Part shown: piece by piece, positions 43,930 through 55,030 of the stretch
How positions within the stretch are numbered: the first letter of the stretch is position 1
Layout of the letters: the number at the start of each line of letters is the position of its first letter
Assembly (NCBI GenBank): GCA_022494885.1
Contig: JAGVSM010002966.1
Span: forward strand, 1-64,000
Direction of reading: 5' to 3'
Source of the DNA: Micrasema longulum
Taxonomy: Eukaryota; Arthropoda; Insecta; Trichoptera; Brachycentridae
DNA length: 64,000 nucleotides
Made by a program: the position numbers and the translations under genes
The notes under the pieces: generated by a model
Told to the model about the DNA's origin: nothing
Database searches by the model: none
What the model saw: the letters and a program-made list of their open reading frames with translations, nothing else

Positions 43930-44372
43930 TGTTTCGTGAATAGTTGTTGCCCTCCAAGCCCAGGTCTATAAAGAGCCTGGCTACTGTGTGGAAGGCGAGA
44001 GTGTATATTTTGCTAAATCTTCCCTCCAAGCCCAGATCCGTTATGTACCGGGCTATTAGATGGGGGCGAGCTCTTTTACATCCTCAGGTTTAACCAGTGG
44101 TACCCCGAGGATGAGGCTCTTTTTATGATGTAAAGCATCACTTTTACATAAAATGTGTATAGGCGTTTCCTCATCTGCACTGCAGAACCTACATCTAGAA
44201 CTTTCGGAAAGGTTTATTCTAGCAAGTTGTTTGTTCAACCTGCAGTGCCCTGTAAAGGCTCTAGTGATAACCTTTACTTGATTTCGGCTGAGCTTTATTA
44301 GGTCGAAAGCAAACCTTTGCGAGTACCCTTTTATCAGTTCCTTCGCATGGTACCGACTGGGTACTTTTTACC
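43930..44372 (-). pseudogene. LINE-G C-terminal (RNase H-associated, zinc motif) fragment
   Basis: The minus frame reads SRYHAKELIKGYSQRFAF, DLIKLSRNQVKVITRAFT, GHCRLNKQLARINLSESS and CRFCSADEETPIHILC, then ends at a TAG after VKELAPI near 44056. The 'TGHC-L-KHL...C-x2-C...ET-x2-H-x3-C' series is the C-terminal block found after RNase H in I/R1-group LINEs and related retroelements. The frame is open for about 105 codons, but everything upstream is missing. The 3'UTR contains two diverged ~70-bp tandem units, each starting CCCTCCAAGCCCAG (43951 and 44024). Confidence 0.8.
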
Positions 44373-44374
44373 AG

Positions 44375-45000
44375 AGCATTACACGCAATCATTCATGTCA
44401 GAAAGGCATGAGCGTATATTTTTAGTTCCTTTTTATTTCTGAGAGACTGGTGACCGATATGAAACTAACTGTTTTTATTTATGCACCTAATTTGAAATGG
44501 AGAGAAACGCATCTAAAAAGTATTGCATCTTTTATAAGATTAAAAGAAAAATAACACAGACTAACATTTTTTTAAAATTATTTATTTATCAACTTTATAC
44601 GCTAAGGAGGCCTTTACGTGAGAGGTATAAAATTGACACGTTTTGTTGTATAATAAGTTAATATTTCCATAAGGAAAATTAGTAGGTAAGTACTTTAAAT
44701 ATAAAATAGCTATTAAGAAATGGATCGTGGAGGGGTGTTGCGTACGGATCGATGAGTGGATCAAGCCAAATAGGTAAAAAATTGTTTCCTGATACTGACA
44801 TTTTGTATGCAAGTTTTTATGAATTTATTGTGTTCTTTATGATTATTTTAGTTTATTTTGCTTATTATGTTTACGGTGATAATTAGATTAATTATATTAT
44901 TTACGTTTTTATTTTCTTATTATGTTAACTATGTTAATAACTCATTTAAGGGATGCATCATTATATTTATTGTAAAATGTTTCTTAAAAAGTATAAATAA
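44375..45000. other. AT-rich stretch, nothing recognised
   Basis: No recognisable gene. Confidence 0.45.
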
Positions 45001-45004
45001 ATAG

Positions 45005-45200
45005 AATAAATACAGGTACAGCTCCAGAAAAGTTAGCCGCTAGTTTTTTCTTTAATTATTCTAGTATGGTAATCAGTAAATGTTCTGTAAATCTGCTATA
45101 AAATATCACGAATAGGAAAATATTACTTTTTTACTATCACAAATTTATAAGGGCTTTTGAAATACTTAAGAGAAAAAAAAACATTTTTTAAATTTTTTTA
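45005..45200. repeat. REP-J copy 2
   Basis: Partner of 37858-38035. Starts with CCAGAAAAGTTAGCCGCTAG. Confidence 0.65.
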
Positions 45201-46435
45201 GTACTTAAAAAACTATAACAAATAAAAAATTGTTTAAAAAAAAAATGTTCTGAAGTTTTATGATATAATAAGTTGATATGTAGGTTCTTATGTAATAAAC
45301 AACAATAAGAATAAGAATTAAGTATCAAATGACATTAAGATACAATACTGCACAAAAGTACTATTATTTTATATGTGTATTTTCTTCATAATGTTGAATG
45401 GTTTAGCTTTATCACCCAACAAAACGGGAAACAGAGGTGTTTGTAAATAGAGTAGTGCACTGAATAAGGATAATTAGTGAGGAAATAGGATTATCATAAA
45501 TTCTATCTCTATCTAGGGTAATTCAAAACAAACGTTGATACTTTATGAATAATTACGACTGGGAAATTTACCGAGTCAGCGTATTTGTAATTGTGAAGGA
45601 TAAACGCGAGGAGACATCAGATAAAGCATTAGTATTCACGGGAAACTGTGACACAGAATAAATTTATAAGTTTTTAATCTAATTTGAAAAAAGGTGTGTT
45701 TTTTGGATCTAATGGATAAAATTTTCTACTGCAAAATACTTTAAGTGAAAAAAGTAGAAATACGTATTCACGTTTGGAGAATCTGATGCGGGAAATACTT
45801 TTTAAGAATCAATGTAAATAATTCGTGCAAAACAAACTTAACAGGTATACCTAACTTGATTTTAAGCACCTTTAAATAATATTTTTTTAATTTCTGTTGT
45901 TCTGTCTTAGTTTTCATTAAAATATACTTAATTGTTGAATATTTTACATTATAAATGGCAGACAAATTCAATATATTTTGGAATGCTTTGGGAAATAATA
46001 ATACTGTCAATGGAGATAAGTTTAGTCAGAGGAAATTGTTCCAAATTAAAAGTGGGGTGTTCTTTTTATTCACTTTAAGTAGTATAAGCAATATACTGGT
46101 GGTAAAACAAACTCTAGATATTTACGTGCAAATGTTCATGTTACATTGTACAGCGCGCAAGATATTTCGCTTGTGTCACCTTAAGGGTTGAATAAATTAT
46201 ATTTTTACAAATTGTTTGTACGGTACACTTTTACTTGTGTGATATTTTACATCAATTTAACTCAATTACATTTATGTCATTATAAATATGTTTACTATTT
46301 TGTTATTTTAATGCTGTTCCTCTCCAATAAAAAAATGATCTCTTGTGCTCCGAAAGGGACTAACATTAACCTAATATCGCATGCAACTACACTGGTTCAG
46401 TATCAGGCATAGAAGAAACATTCAAATTCTATCAC
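45201..46435. other. AT-rich stretch, nothing recognised
   Basis: Several short frames (up to 80 codons) in AT-rich sequence without recognised domains. I regard them as chance. Confidence 0.45.
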
Positions 46436-46439
46436 TTCT

Positions 46440-46600
46440 TTACAATATTTTTAATCGCCTGTTTGTCTGAGAGAGCTCTTCCAACCTCTTCCACAACACG
46501 GACTATCTCTTCGTTCTAGTAACGAGAGAACCCTTTTAATACCTTGTCATCGCTCTAATTTTCTTGCCTCCTCTTTCACAGTAGTGGCCGCTTGAGATAC
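46440..46600 (+). pseudogene. LINE-B coding fragment
   Basis: Frame RSSNERTLLIPCHRSNFLAS then SFTVVAA, stop. Same order as 4990-5060, where the last part is shared. It stops where an FB-A scrap begins. Confidence 0.7.
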
Positions 46601-46619
46601 GATACACAGTAAGATACGA

Positions 46620-46710
46620 TCTGTTGTAATATGTTAATATTTACAGCTCCCAAGGGAAATGAATTCAGCCATTGTCTACAAAAATTTGGACAAACTCAAA
46701 ATATTTCTAA
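46620..46710. repeat. FB-A miniature copy
   Basis: CTGTTGTAATATGTTAATAT, then the inverse head CTCCCAAGGG...ATTGTCTACAAAAATTTGG...CTCAAAATATT. Only end sequences remain (about 90 bp). Confidence 0.65.
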
Positions 46711-46769
46711 AATGTTATTTATTTAAAGCACTTTATTACTATAAACAATTAAATATGTACATGTCCATA

Positions 46770-47071
46770 GAAATTAGGAACAGAACCAGAATAGCGGATA
46801 TCATGGATCGCGTAGCAGGGCGTAAGTGGCAATGGGCAGGACATATTGCGAGATAAGACTCCACAAGGTGGACCCCTGAAATTTTAAGATGGAGACCTTG
46901 GGAGAATAAGCAAGGCGTCGGAAGACCTCAAAAAATATGGTCCGACGACAAAGCTGCTGTAGGGGGTAAAAATTGGCTGCAAGCAGCAACCGACCGAGAA
47001 AAATGGATGGATGTGGAAGAGGCCTATGTCCAGTGGTGGACAGAATTCTGAAGAAGAAGAAGAAGAAGAAA
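46770..47071 (+). pseudogene. RTE-like LINE 3' end with (GAA)n tail
   Basis: One frame reads RIADIMDRVAGRKWQWAGHI, AR, a TAA stop (46854-46856), then RPWENKQGVGRPQKIWSDD, GGKNWLQAATDREKWMDVEE and AYVQWWTEF, ending at TGA (47049-47051). The 'GHIAR...GRPxxxWxDD...W...A-DR..W...EEAYVQ-WT' signature is the C-terminus of an RTE-like LINE group common in insects. The stop is followed directly by (GAA)n (47050-47070), a short simple-repeat tail of the type RTE elements use. One nonsense codon in about 90 codons. The 5' part is missing. Confidence 0.88.
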
Positions 47072-47182
47072 GATGTACGCTTTGAAAGAGATACCACATA
47101 AACCAGTACGTAACGCCTCAATAAATGAAGATATAAACATTAAAAAAATACAGGAAATTTAGGCAAAGCAATGTTTCACATT

Positions 47183-47901
47183 GTCTAGATCAGAGGTTCC
47201 CAAACTTTTTTGTGTCGTAGACCCCTTGCCATGTTTTCGGTTTTTGGTAGACCCCCTATTTACCTGATATTGATTTTTCACAAATTTCTGACTGTAGTGA
47301 AGTTTAGTGTTAAAAACTTAAAGTTAAAACAAATGATAGGTTTTATACTTTTTTGATTTGAATTTAAATTAAAACTGTTCAAAATAAAATTTTGTATCTG
47401 TTATATAAAATAAACGTAACATAAAATAAACTAAGCAATAAGTAAATGATTTTAATGGGAAGGATGAACCTGATGCTTTAATAATAAATTATCAACATTT
47501 GGCGTCAATTTTGTCAGGTGAAATCTTAAATCTCCTCGGCCAATGATGTCCAGTCTGTTTCTCTTTTTCGTTAGGAGATTGGTAACAGCGCTGAACCCTC
47601 TACCCACTAGGTATGATGATGGAAAGGAAATTAAAAATTTCCTCGCTATATTGCCTGCATCCTCAACTTACACAATTTAATAAACGTATATAATACTTTT
47701 TTTACTTCATAGGTACTTTTATAAATAATGTACATGTCTTTATATTATAAGATATCAATGTTTGTTGAGATCCACTATCATGGACCCCCATTTTCATTTC
47801 TTGGACCCCCAAATTTTATTTTCGCTGACGTAGACTCCTTGCAGGTTGTCATAGACCCTTGGAGGTCGATATAGACCACTTTGGGAATCACTGGTCTGGT
47901 G
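47183..47901 (-). mobile_element. hAT transposon deletion derivative
   Basis: The left terminal repeat CAGAGGTTCCCAAACTTTTT starts at 47191. The right end ACTTTGGGAATCACTG stops at 47893 and is its inverse complement with few mismatches. CAG-GGTTCCCAAAC is the hAT superfamily terminus. The 8-bp flanks GTCTAGAT and GTCTGGTG agree at 5 positions, and the left one has the central TA preferred by some hAT groups. A second GACCCC-rich subterminal block occurs at both ends. Most of the transposase is gone, so this is about 700 bp of a normally longer element. Confidence 0.85.
47452..47667 (-). pseudogene. hAT transposase C-terminal dimerisation domain
   Basis: An open minus-strand frame of about 71 codons inside the hAT element encodes NIARKFLISFPSSYLVGRGF, then SAVTNLLTKKRNRLDIIGRG and DLRFHLTKLTPNVDNL, ending LLKHQVHPSH and a TAA at 47452-47454. 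This is the well-known hAT C-terminal dimerisation (hATC) domain with its FS-x-TN...KRNRL core. A TAA stands directly upstream (47668-47670), and the DDE catalytic part and BED finger are absent. No substitution breaks the remaining domain, which is notable in such a decayed setting. Most likely a relic; domestication is unlikely without a start and promoter. Confidence 0.88.
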
Positions 47902-48515
47902 GATAAAAATACATATTGACTTCAAATTAATTATTTATTTATAAATGTTGAGTTCGCTTAGCGGATTATTACTAGCAACCTTTGCACGCGGATAGCAGAT
48001 TCACATCGATATCTTTCAATATGTTTCAATCAATCGTATAGTCTCTTGTCCCCGTTTCTACTACAATTTCTCGACTTAATTGTTTCCTTCCAAAATGGGT
48101 ATCCTTTAACAGTGTATTTTCGACAGCTTCAATCGTCACTTCGATCAGTTCATCTCTCAAAGTCTATTTTCAATTACAAGCAACTACTTGCCGATGGCTA
48201 ATTATGCCTTCCAATCTTCGCGAATCGACTAACCGAACAGTGTTGATATTTATTGTTGAAGATTAATTGTCTGAGGTGTATAAAACGACTTTTATTGTTA
48301 TTTTAAATCATCCACAAGTAATAGTAAATATGTGTTTTTATTATTTTTTAAATTGATTTATTACTAGCTTTTACCCGCAGTGCCGCTCAGGTAATATTTA
48401 TTATTGAGAAATTATTGAGCTCATTAATAAGCTGTGTCGTTTATCAATAAGAAATTTGCCTACAGAATTTTATATTTTATAAAGAGATAGAAAGTATCTT
48501 GGCTTTCTTTAATAA
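47902..48515. other. Unique sequence, GC-richer at 47990-48240
   Basis: No gene recognised. 47990-48240 is non-repetitive and slightly GC-richer. Confidence 0.4.
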
Positions 48516-48519
48516 TATT

Positions 48520-49250
48520 TTAAGTTAGTGCAAATTTGTGTAGACAAAGACTGGATTCAACCCCTTGAGGAGTTATTAAGATATACATATATTACATCGG
48601 GGATGAAGAACGTATCAGGGAAAAGAATATGGAAGTTTAGACATTTATCCCATTCCTTGTTATACCCGTTTTTAACAAAGTCCTTGTCATTTGACCAATC
48701 TTAAAATATTGTTGATAAATCCGACTGGTTCACGAAGTTTAAACTGGAAAATATTTTTCGGTGTTGTTCGGTGTGTAGGTGAAATAATTCAGTCAAACGA
48801 GTCGGGTTGTGGTCCTGTGGCTAGTGTCTCGGACTCACGGATCAAAGAGCCGTGGTTCAAACCCCACTCTACCCCAACTGGATTCCCATTTTCCCATAAG
48901 ATAAGTTATTTTTTGTTTTGTTCACCATTTTGTGAAAAGGACCGAAATTGTATTGTCATGGTATTTGTCACAATCAGTATCGTGTAAAATTTCCGCGAAC
49001 CAAGTTTTGTAAAATTTCCATTGAGGATGAACGTAAAAATGGCATTTTTCAATAAAACATGATAAAAACGCCATTTATGAATAATTAGTTTCATATTTTC
49101 GTTTAGAATCACCGTAACAAATAAAAAAATAGAAAAATTGTAAATGTTACACAGTGTGTAAAGTGGCCTCTTAAACTAGCCAATGACAGGTCATAAGCCC
49201 TGTAGATGCCTAGACTTCCATATTCCCTTTTCTAAAATGTTCTCCATACC
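48520..49250. repeat. FB-A copy split by tSINE-1
   Basis: The head and part of arm 1 (48525-48650), spacer and start of arm 2 (to 48792, GTGAAATAATTCAGTCAAA) are followed by a tSINE-1 and about 230 bases of other sequence. Arm 2 then resumes at 49144 (AATGTTACACAGTGTGTAAA...CATAAGCCCTG...TAGACTTCC). Confidence 0.7.
48793..48912 (+). repeat. tSINE-1, inserted in FB-A
   Basis: ACGAGTCGGGTTGTGGTCCT, CCGTGGTTCAAACCCCACTC (B box), GATTCCCATTTTCCCATAAG. The 3' part of the body is lost or diverged. Confidence 0.75.
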
Positions 49251-49254
49251 TGTT

Positions 49255-50090
49255 GTATACCTACATGTATATTGTCTTTCAACAATTATGTTATTATTCT
49301 ATCATTTAATTACATGTGACAGATTTTCTGTGATAAATTCAATACAGAAATTTCAATACAAAATAGTGAATACATACCATGATTGTAAGATACGTTTGGT
49401 AATAGTAAATAAAAAGGATGAGATATCACGATTTGACAGTAGTTGCGAGGTATTTTCGATAAATAATCAATCTTGGATTATAAGTTTTTATTTCATTGAT
49501 ATTTTAAGGTAACATTTTTACACTTCACTTCAAGTTATACGAGTACATTTCGAAATGAAGAATTACCAATAATTATTTCTGTTAAAAGAGCGACCACTAT
49601 TTAATATCAGTTTATAATTAGAACAGTGATATTTTTTTACGACTCCAGACAATTCAAACTCTCTTGTTTCTTTGACCTTCAACACACTGTAAAAAAAATT
49701 CCCTCCAGTAGCCGTGCGGTAACCCGAGGTAAGAATATGATCTCTTGATAATCAAGGTCTCTTTTCATCTTGTTAAATTATATGTGTCTTACTCAGTGAT
49801 CTAATTAGACAACATTTCTTTCTCTCAAATGAATGTTTTATTTATTTGTCTCAATGTACTCGAAATTTTATCAGTTTCGGAGATCCTGATGAACAAAACA
49901 TTCAATTGCAAAAATACCTAATAAATCCAAAAATAAGATGTACATTTTTCTTATGTTTAAAAGTTTACTTGAAGATTATAAAAAAAAATCGCGGGAATGT
50001 TCGTGCCGTGCCGGTTACATCTCAGAAACGGGCGGTTAATTAAAAACTTGTTAATGTTGTTTCTTATTCAGAGTTAGAGGTTTGTTTCAT
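49255..50090. other. AT-rich stretch, nothing recognised
   Basis: No recognisable gene. Confidence 0.45.
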
Positions 50091-50091
50091 T

Positions 50092-51310
50092 ATATATATA
50101 TATATTTTATTTTTTATTTTTTATTTTTTATCTATTTAATTTTACAATACGCCCAAGGGGCATTTACAAAAAATATACGGTTAAGTACAAACACAGTGCG
50201 TAAAAATTTAAAAGATAAACAATGCTTTTTTGTATACATTTAGAAACAATAAGAAGCATACTGCCATGCAAAATAAAAAGTGAAACTTTACATAGTAAAA
50301 AGAAAAAATAATTTTATATGGATATAATAAAAGTAATTGAATTAAAAAGCAAATTGTAAGTAACTTGTAAAGAATTCAAACAAAAAAATAAATACATTTT
50401 CATATACTTATAAGTATAAAAAAAAAATACAGGTAACTACAAACAAAGAAAGTAATAATTTTATAAATACACAACACATTAAAAGAAATAAAAAAAGATT
50501 TTATAAACATGTAGAAACAATAAAAAGCAAACTGCAATGCAAAATAAAAAGCGAAACTTTGCATAAAAAAAAAGATTAAAAATATGAATAAAAGAACAAT
50601 GTTAAAATTAAAAAACAAATTGTAAATAACTTGTTAAGAATTCTAAATATATATATACACACATATATACGTATAAACAAATTGTTATTAACAAATTAAT
50701 CTTAAAAACAAATAATGAAAATTAGTTAACAGTAAGTATATATGTGAAAATAATATAATATACGGTACACAAAAATATTTGATAAATTAATATCAGAAAG
50801 AGATAAGATAATAATAATACACATCAAAAACAGAGAAAGAATTGTATGAAAAAGAAAGTTTCATTACGACATTAATAATTTGTTTCAAACAGTGCATTTA
50901 AGAACGTTTTAAAATTGATAATTGTCGTATTAAAAATGTCTATTTCACAAGTAAATTTGTTGGCTAAGGAATGTAAACGCGGAATCGGAGAGTGTCGTGC
51001 ATAGTTAGTACCCACGTATGTACTCGTGGTTGCAAACAACTCCGTACTTCTAGTGACTCGATTAGGTATTTTGAAGTTAATGGGATTCAGGAGTTCACAA
51101 CAATCGAGCTCCGAATTTAAAATTTAAAATAAAAAAAGGAGGTCATTTATTTTTCTACGATCTTCTAATAAAATTAAATTTAAAGTGTCTAATAAATACG
51201 TGTAATTTATGTTATCTAAGGGAATATTTAATTTAAAATTTACAAATCTCAAATACTTTTTTTGAATTCTCTCTATGTGCCCGTACTTGTTGATTATATT
51301 ATTAAAAAAA
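50092..51310 (-). pseudogene. LINE-H 3' end with duplicated 3'UTR and (ATAAAAA)n tail
   Basis: On the minus strand from about 51310: NKYGHIERIQKKYLRFVN, NINYTYLLDTLNLILLED, a stop, then ILNSELDCCELLNPINFK, IPNRVTRSTELFATTSTYVG, TNYARHSPIPRLHSLANKF and FNTTIINFKTFL. This is the standard C-terminal series of Jockey/CR1-like reverse transcriptases, also seen in LINE-F. The long 3'UTR contains a ~270-bp tandem duplication (50236-50385 and 50507-50650 are the best matching parts). It ends in tandem TTTTTTA units (50108-50133 as read on the plus strand) beside an AT dinucleotide run. 5' truncated and stop-containing. Confidence 0.85.
50236..50650. repeat. Tandem duplication in the LINE-H 3'UTR
   Basis: ACAT-TAGAAACAATAA-AAGC, TGCAAAATAAAAAG-GAAACT and AAATTGTAA-TAACTTGT-AAG recur at 266-271 bases spacing. 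Confidence 0.8.
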
Positions 51311-51954
51311 CGTAAATAAAAACTTACGTGTTAAGTTCGAGATCAAGACGAAATTTGTGGTTGAATGCTTTGATGAGTAGCGATGTTCGATGAAAGTGTT
51401 TTCCGGTCTGTAACAAGAAAAATTACAAATTAGTCACAAAAAACACAAACCAATTAATAATACAATTGTTCATAACTGTTTTAACTATAACATAAACGAG
51501 TTATGATAACCTTTAAAACAAAAATGTAATTATTTCATTTTATTGGTGATTTTTAGAGCTACTACATATAAAATAAGTAACAATACTAGAGAAAAAAAAA
51601 TCACTGTTAATCTAATAATACAATTTATACAATAAAAGCGTTTATGCAGTTGCATGTGAGCGACTTTTGAATTCATGTGTGTGTATGTGAAAGGGTGGGT
51701 GCGTATGTGTTGGTGCGTTAGTAAAAAATATAATTTAAAACATGTGTTAATATTGAAAAGGGTATAAGAGAGAACTGGGTAAGAATTTGACTATTAAATA
51801 TATTTATATATATATATTTAGATATATTTTACACCTGCTGTCGAAACCTTTTTAAAAAAAAATTCTTAAATAATGTTATGACGTTATTTTGAATACGTGT
51901 TTGATTCATATCATTAATTGTAGTGCTTTCACACTTATATATTACGCAGACAGG

Positions 51955-52110
51955 GTATAGACTAAGCTTATAACCGAGCTACACAGTTTAAACCCGCGCT
52001 GTGCCAGCGGGTGCCCTGCAAGACATCGGACCCTCCCAAGGAAGGTCAAGTCGCCTCGCAGTGCTTAACTTTTTGTCTTGGTATTTTTACAGGACCTCGA
52101 CTCACATTTA
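51955..52110. other. GC-rich patch within the REP-N insertion
   Basis: CCGCGCTGTGCCAGCGGGTG...CGGACCCTCCCAAGGAAGG stands out against AT-rich flanks. It is followed by TTTTTGTCTTGGTATTTTTACAG (a splice-acceptor-like string at 52069-52091) before GACCTCGACTCACATTTAG. An exon is possible but unsupported. Confidence 0.25.
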
Positions 52111-52127
52111 GAGCAGTTACTTTACGG

Positions 52128-52475
52128 TCAAACATTTACTAACTGGTATATAATTTTTATATATAACCTCATACCGAGTTTGCTTTATCTACTGGTTTTG
52201 AGACCTATCCGTCTCTTCATCAGGATTTCAATTAAAACAACATGTAAAACCCGCTATTCACTTTCACCATAGTTGTCACGCAAAAATATAAAACCAACAC
52301 GACATGCATTTTAATAAGAAACCCTTACATGCAGTGATTAGGTTACAGTGGGTTTTTCATGTTGGTTTAATTTGTGTCCTGACGAAGAGACGGGTACGTT
52401 TCGAAACCGGTAGACATAGAAAAGTCGGTATGTGGTTAAATACAAATATTTAATAATATTTAGTAAAATGTTTTG
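52128..52475. mobile_element. FB-E short copy, inserted in REP-N
   Basis: The left arm (52128-52245: CATACCGAG...CTACTGGTTTTGAGACC...CTCTTCATCAGGATTTC) and right arm (52358-52475: GTGTCCTGACGAAGAGACGG...AAACCGGTAGACATAG...GTCGGTATGTGG) are inverse complements. Only about 110 bases lie between them, versus about 370 in the copy at 17.7 kb. Confidence 0.75.
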
Positions 52476-52937
52476 ACGCTTTGATTATATTTTTAAAAAG
52501 TATGGTAATTTCAAAACCTCTTTATGAAAAAAGGATTTTATTTTAAAATTGAATCGATACAAAATGCAATGAGTCCCATATTATACGGTTGATAATCACA
52601 AAATACAGCGAAAACGAAGTATTGTCTACAATGCTCCTATAAACGTCAATTTTGTTTTTCAACAGTACCTTATATAAATGACAAACACAATAAAACAGTT
52701 GTAAATGTGTACTCTTCTGGATATTATTTAGAAGTGTAAATTCAACATTATAATGGAGGGTAACAAAGACTTTTTGAATATTGTCTTTAATACTGAAACA
52801 TATTGCAGTTTAACACAAAAAAAACACATTTCATGAATATACAAAACATTTAAATTTATGTAGAGATCACTATGGAACTGGCAAGAAAAGTAATTAATTT
52901 TCTTGATTTAAAAATTAGCATTGAAAATTATAAATTA

Positions 52938-53335
52938 GAATCGGGAAATACGTACTACGAATACCGATAAAAATTTATGACATGAATTTAAAATAATTAA
53001 TTGTATTTTCAAAATCAATTTGGATATTGTGGAGAAATGTTTTCATATATAACTTTAAAAAAGAAAAAAAAAATGTCACTAGAAAAACGCGGCACGTTTA
53101 GCATTGATAGTTATGACGTCAAGATTTGTGACAATGTTGAAACAAATTTGAATGGTCAGGAACAAATAAACATGAATCGTGACGTATTTGGGGCGTGGCC
53201 AATGGAATGACCGTTTTCGCGGGAATTCTAAATTACAATTTTTTTTTTATGCTTCTTATAAATTAATTTCAAGAAGCTAATTTTTTTTTTATTGTATTGA
53301 GTATTTTATAGACCCCTTTAAATTAAAAATGTAAA
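52938..53335 (-). repeat. REP-H, most complete uninterrupted copy
   Basis: Minus orientation: GGGGTCTATAAAATACTC, TTCCCGCGAAAACGGTCATT, GGCCACGCCCCAAATACGTC, GATTCATGTTTATTTGTTCC, TGACGTCA (53114-53121), CATTTCTCCACAATATCC and TTTTTATCGGTATTCGTAGT. About 400 bp, no coding, ends not defined. Confidence 0.75.
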
Positions 53336-54250
53336 AAAATAAATATTTCCCCATTTGATATCTATAGAAAACCCACATACAGCAATAATCTCATTCAGAA
53401 TACATCCAACTCAGGCTCGTATCTATTATGCTGCGGTTTATAAAAAGTCAAGTACGTGGGACAAACGGGAAGATCGTTTAAAAATGAAAAAAAAACACGT
53501 ATTTTACCACTGTTTTTATTATATATATTTAAAAAAAAAAACAAATTTAAACTCTTTTATTCCCATAATTACGTAAAATCACGATTTACAATTCCTGCTT
53601 GCACTTGTGGGTTAGCATAAAAAATTGTTCAGTCTCCCACCAGTCTCACAATGTCGGTCACAACGAAACCTGGTCACCGGTAAAATTATATTAAAAAAAA
53701 AACAAAGGAATAAAACGTTACTCCTAGTTTTATTAGTATAATTATTATTATTAATATTAATGCAGTTCCACCAAGAAATAACAGTAAAACAACTCAATCG
53801 ATATTATAAAATTATTTAATATTTTGATGTCATTTAAATCATAGTGTTTGAGGTATAAATTATGGTGTTTGTAAAACTTTATTTTGTTAAAGACATAGTA
53901 TTTTTATCAACTATTTGTCCAGAATATTTCATGGGAACATATTTCTAAATCGTTTGGCTTGAAAAAGAAACGTTTAACGAAGTTTACCCCGCGTCTGAGC
54001 CAATATTTGCTCACGTTTTGCTATTGTCAAATTTCTTAATCCATTTTCTATTTTGTATTTTTTGTATCAGAATTGAAAGAACCGAATATTTTTTTGACTC
54101 TGCAGTATTTTAACACAGACAGATAAATGTATGCATATATTAATAATTATTGGCGTAAAAAAACATAGATCTTTGAAAGTTGAACTTGTCTATTTACACA
54201 AAAATACTTTTGATTGGAAATATTATTATCATAATTTGTTTTTTTAATTT
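53336..54250. other. AT-rich stretch, nothing recognised
   Basis: A 73-codon frame at 53355-53576 has no recognised domain. Confidence 0.4.
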
Positions 54251-54252
54251 TA

Positions 54253-54435
54253 TTGCCAACCTCGTGGAGTAGTGGTTAGCGCAATTGCCTGACTTGAAAG
54301 AATTCTCAGAAAGAGGGTTCGATTCTCGACATGATCGATGTGAAATATTTATTTTAAGAAGAGTCTTTACACAAGAATATTTCAGAGTCCCTAGACTGGC
54401 ACCTGAAGCGTAAGACTGAATCTTACCTTAGTGTT
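54253..54435 (+). repeat. tSINE-3 copy
   Basis: Head GCCAACCTCGTGGAGTAGTG, GTTAGCGCAATTGCCTGACT and B box AGGGTTCGATTCTCGACATG. Tail CTGGCACCTGAAGCGTAAGA. Best-preserved member of the family here, truncated or ending next to LINE-I. Confidence 0.75.
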
Positions 54436-54439
54436 GCAA

Positions 54440-54870
54440 AAAAATATAATAAGTTTTTGGTTTAGTTTTGTCTGGTAGTTTATTGTAAAATTTTAGTCCC
54501 TGGTTTATTAGTCTTGATTGTCCTTGTCTTGTTTTAGAAAGTTGTATATGGTATTTGTCTGGTATTCTCGTGTTATGTCCATGTTGACTACAATTTTTTA
54601 CAAGTTTTAGTTCTTCGTCTACAATTACAATAGTGGCTAATTTATGTATAAATTTTAATGATTCTAGTTGAAGAGTTCGTTATTTTCAATTGCTTAGTTT
54701 TTTTAAAAAGTTCTCTAGTTGCAGTTAGATAGCAAAGGTCATATACTAACTTTAATATTTTATTTTGTTGTCTTTGTAGTCTGTTTATGTCATTTTGATA
54801 TCCTGCTCCCCATAGTAGTTGCGTATAACATATTTTAGTTTTTACATAGGCTTCATCCATTAAAAAAAAT
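54440..54870 (-). pseudogene. LINE-I 3' end
   Basis: The minus frame 54860-54642 reads YTQLLWGAGYQNDINRLQRQ, QNKILKLVYDLCYLTATREL and FKKTKQLKI. After a frame break it continues with KNCSQHGHNTRIPDKYHIQL, SKTRQGQSRLINQGLKFYNK and LPDKTKPKTYY to about 54455. The layout matches LINE-E (GWGG...LQ-KIIK...F-NLP-N) at greater distance, a Jockey/CR1-group end. The active site is absent. Confidence 0.8.
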
Positions 54871-55030
54871 CCCGTTTTGGAACAAAGTTTTTGATTTTTG
54901 AAAAAAGACTCGATAATTTCGCCACTTTGCAGATACGCTTCGATTGGTGTACCAATGCAATGCCCTATGAACTCTTGGAGGCAGAAAGCATATGATAATT
55001 TTATTTAGAAAATATTTTTATAAATATACT

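Larger units (their letters stand above)
51535..52700. repeat. REP-N copy 2, split by ~640 bp
   Basis: 51535-51850 matches 8270-8600, including the G/T-rich section. 52490-52700 matches 8660-8860. The extra sequence 51851-52485, absent from copy 1, contains a GC-rich patch and a complete FB-E. Confidence 0.6.

Noticed and set aside
46188..46412. Short plus-strand frame with membrane-like residues
   Set aside because: AT-rich chance frame without domain, start context or codon pattern.
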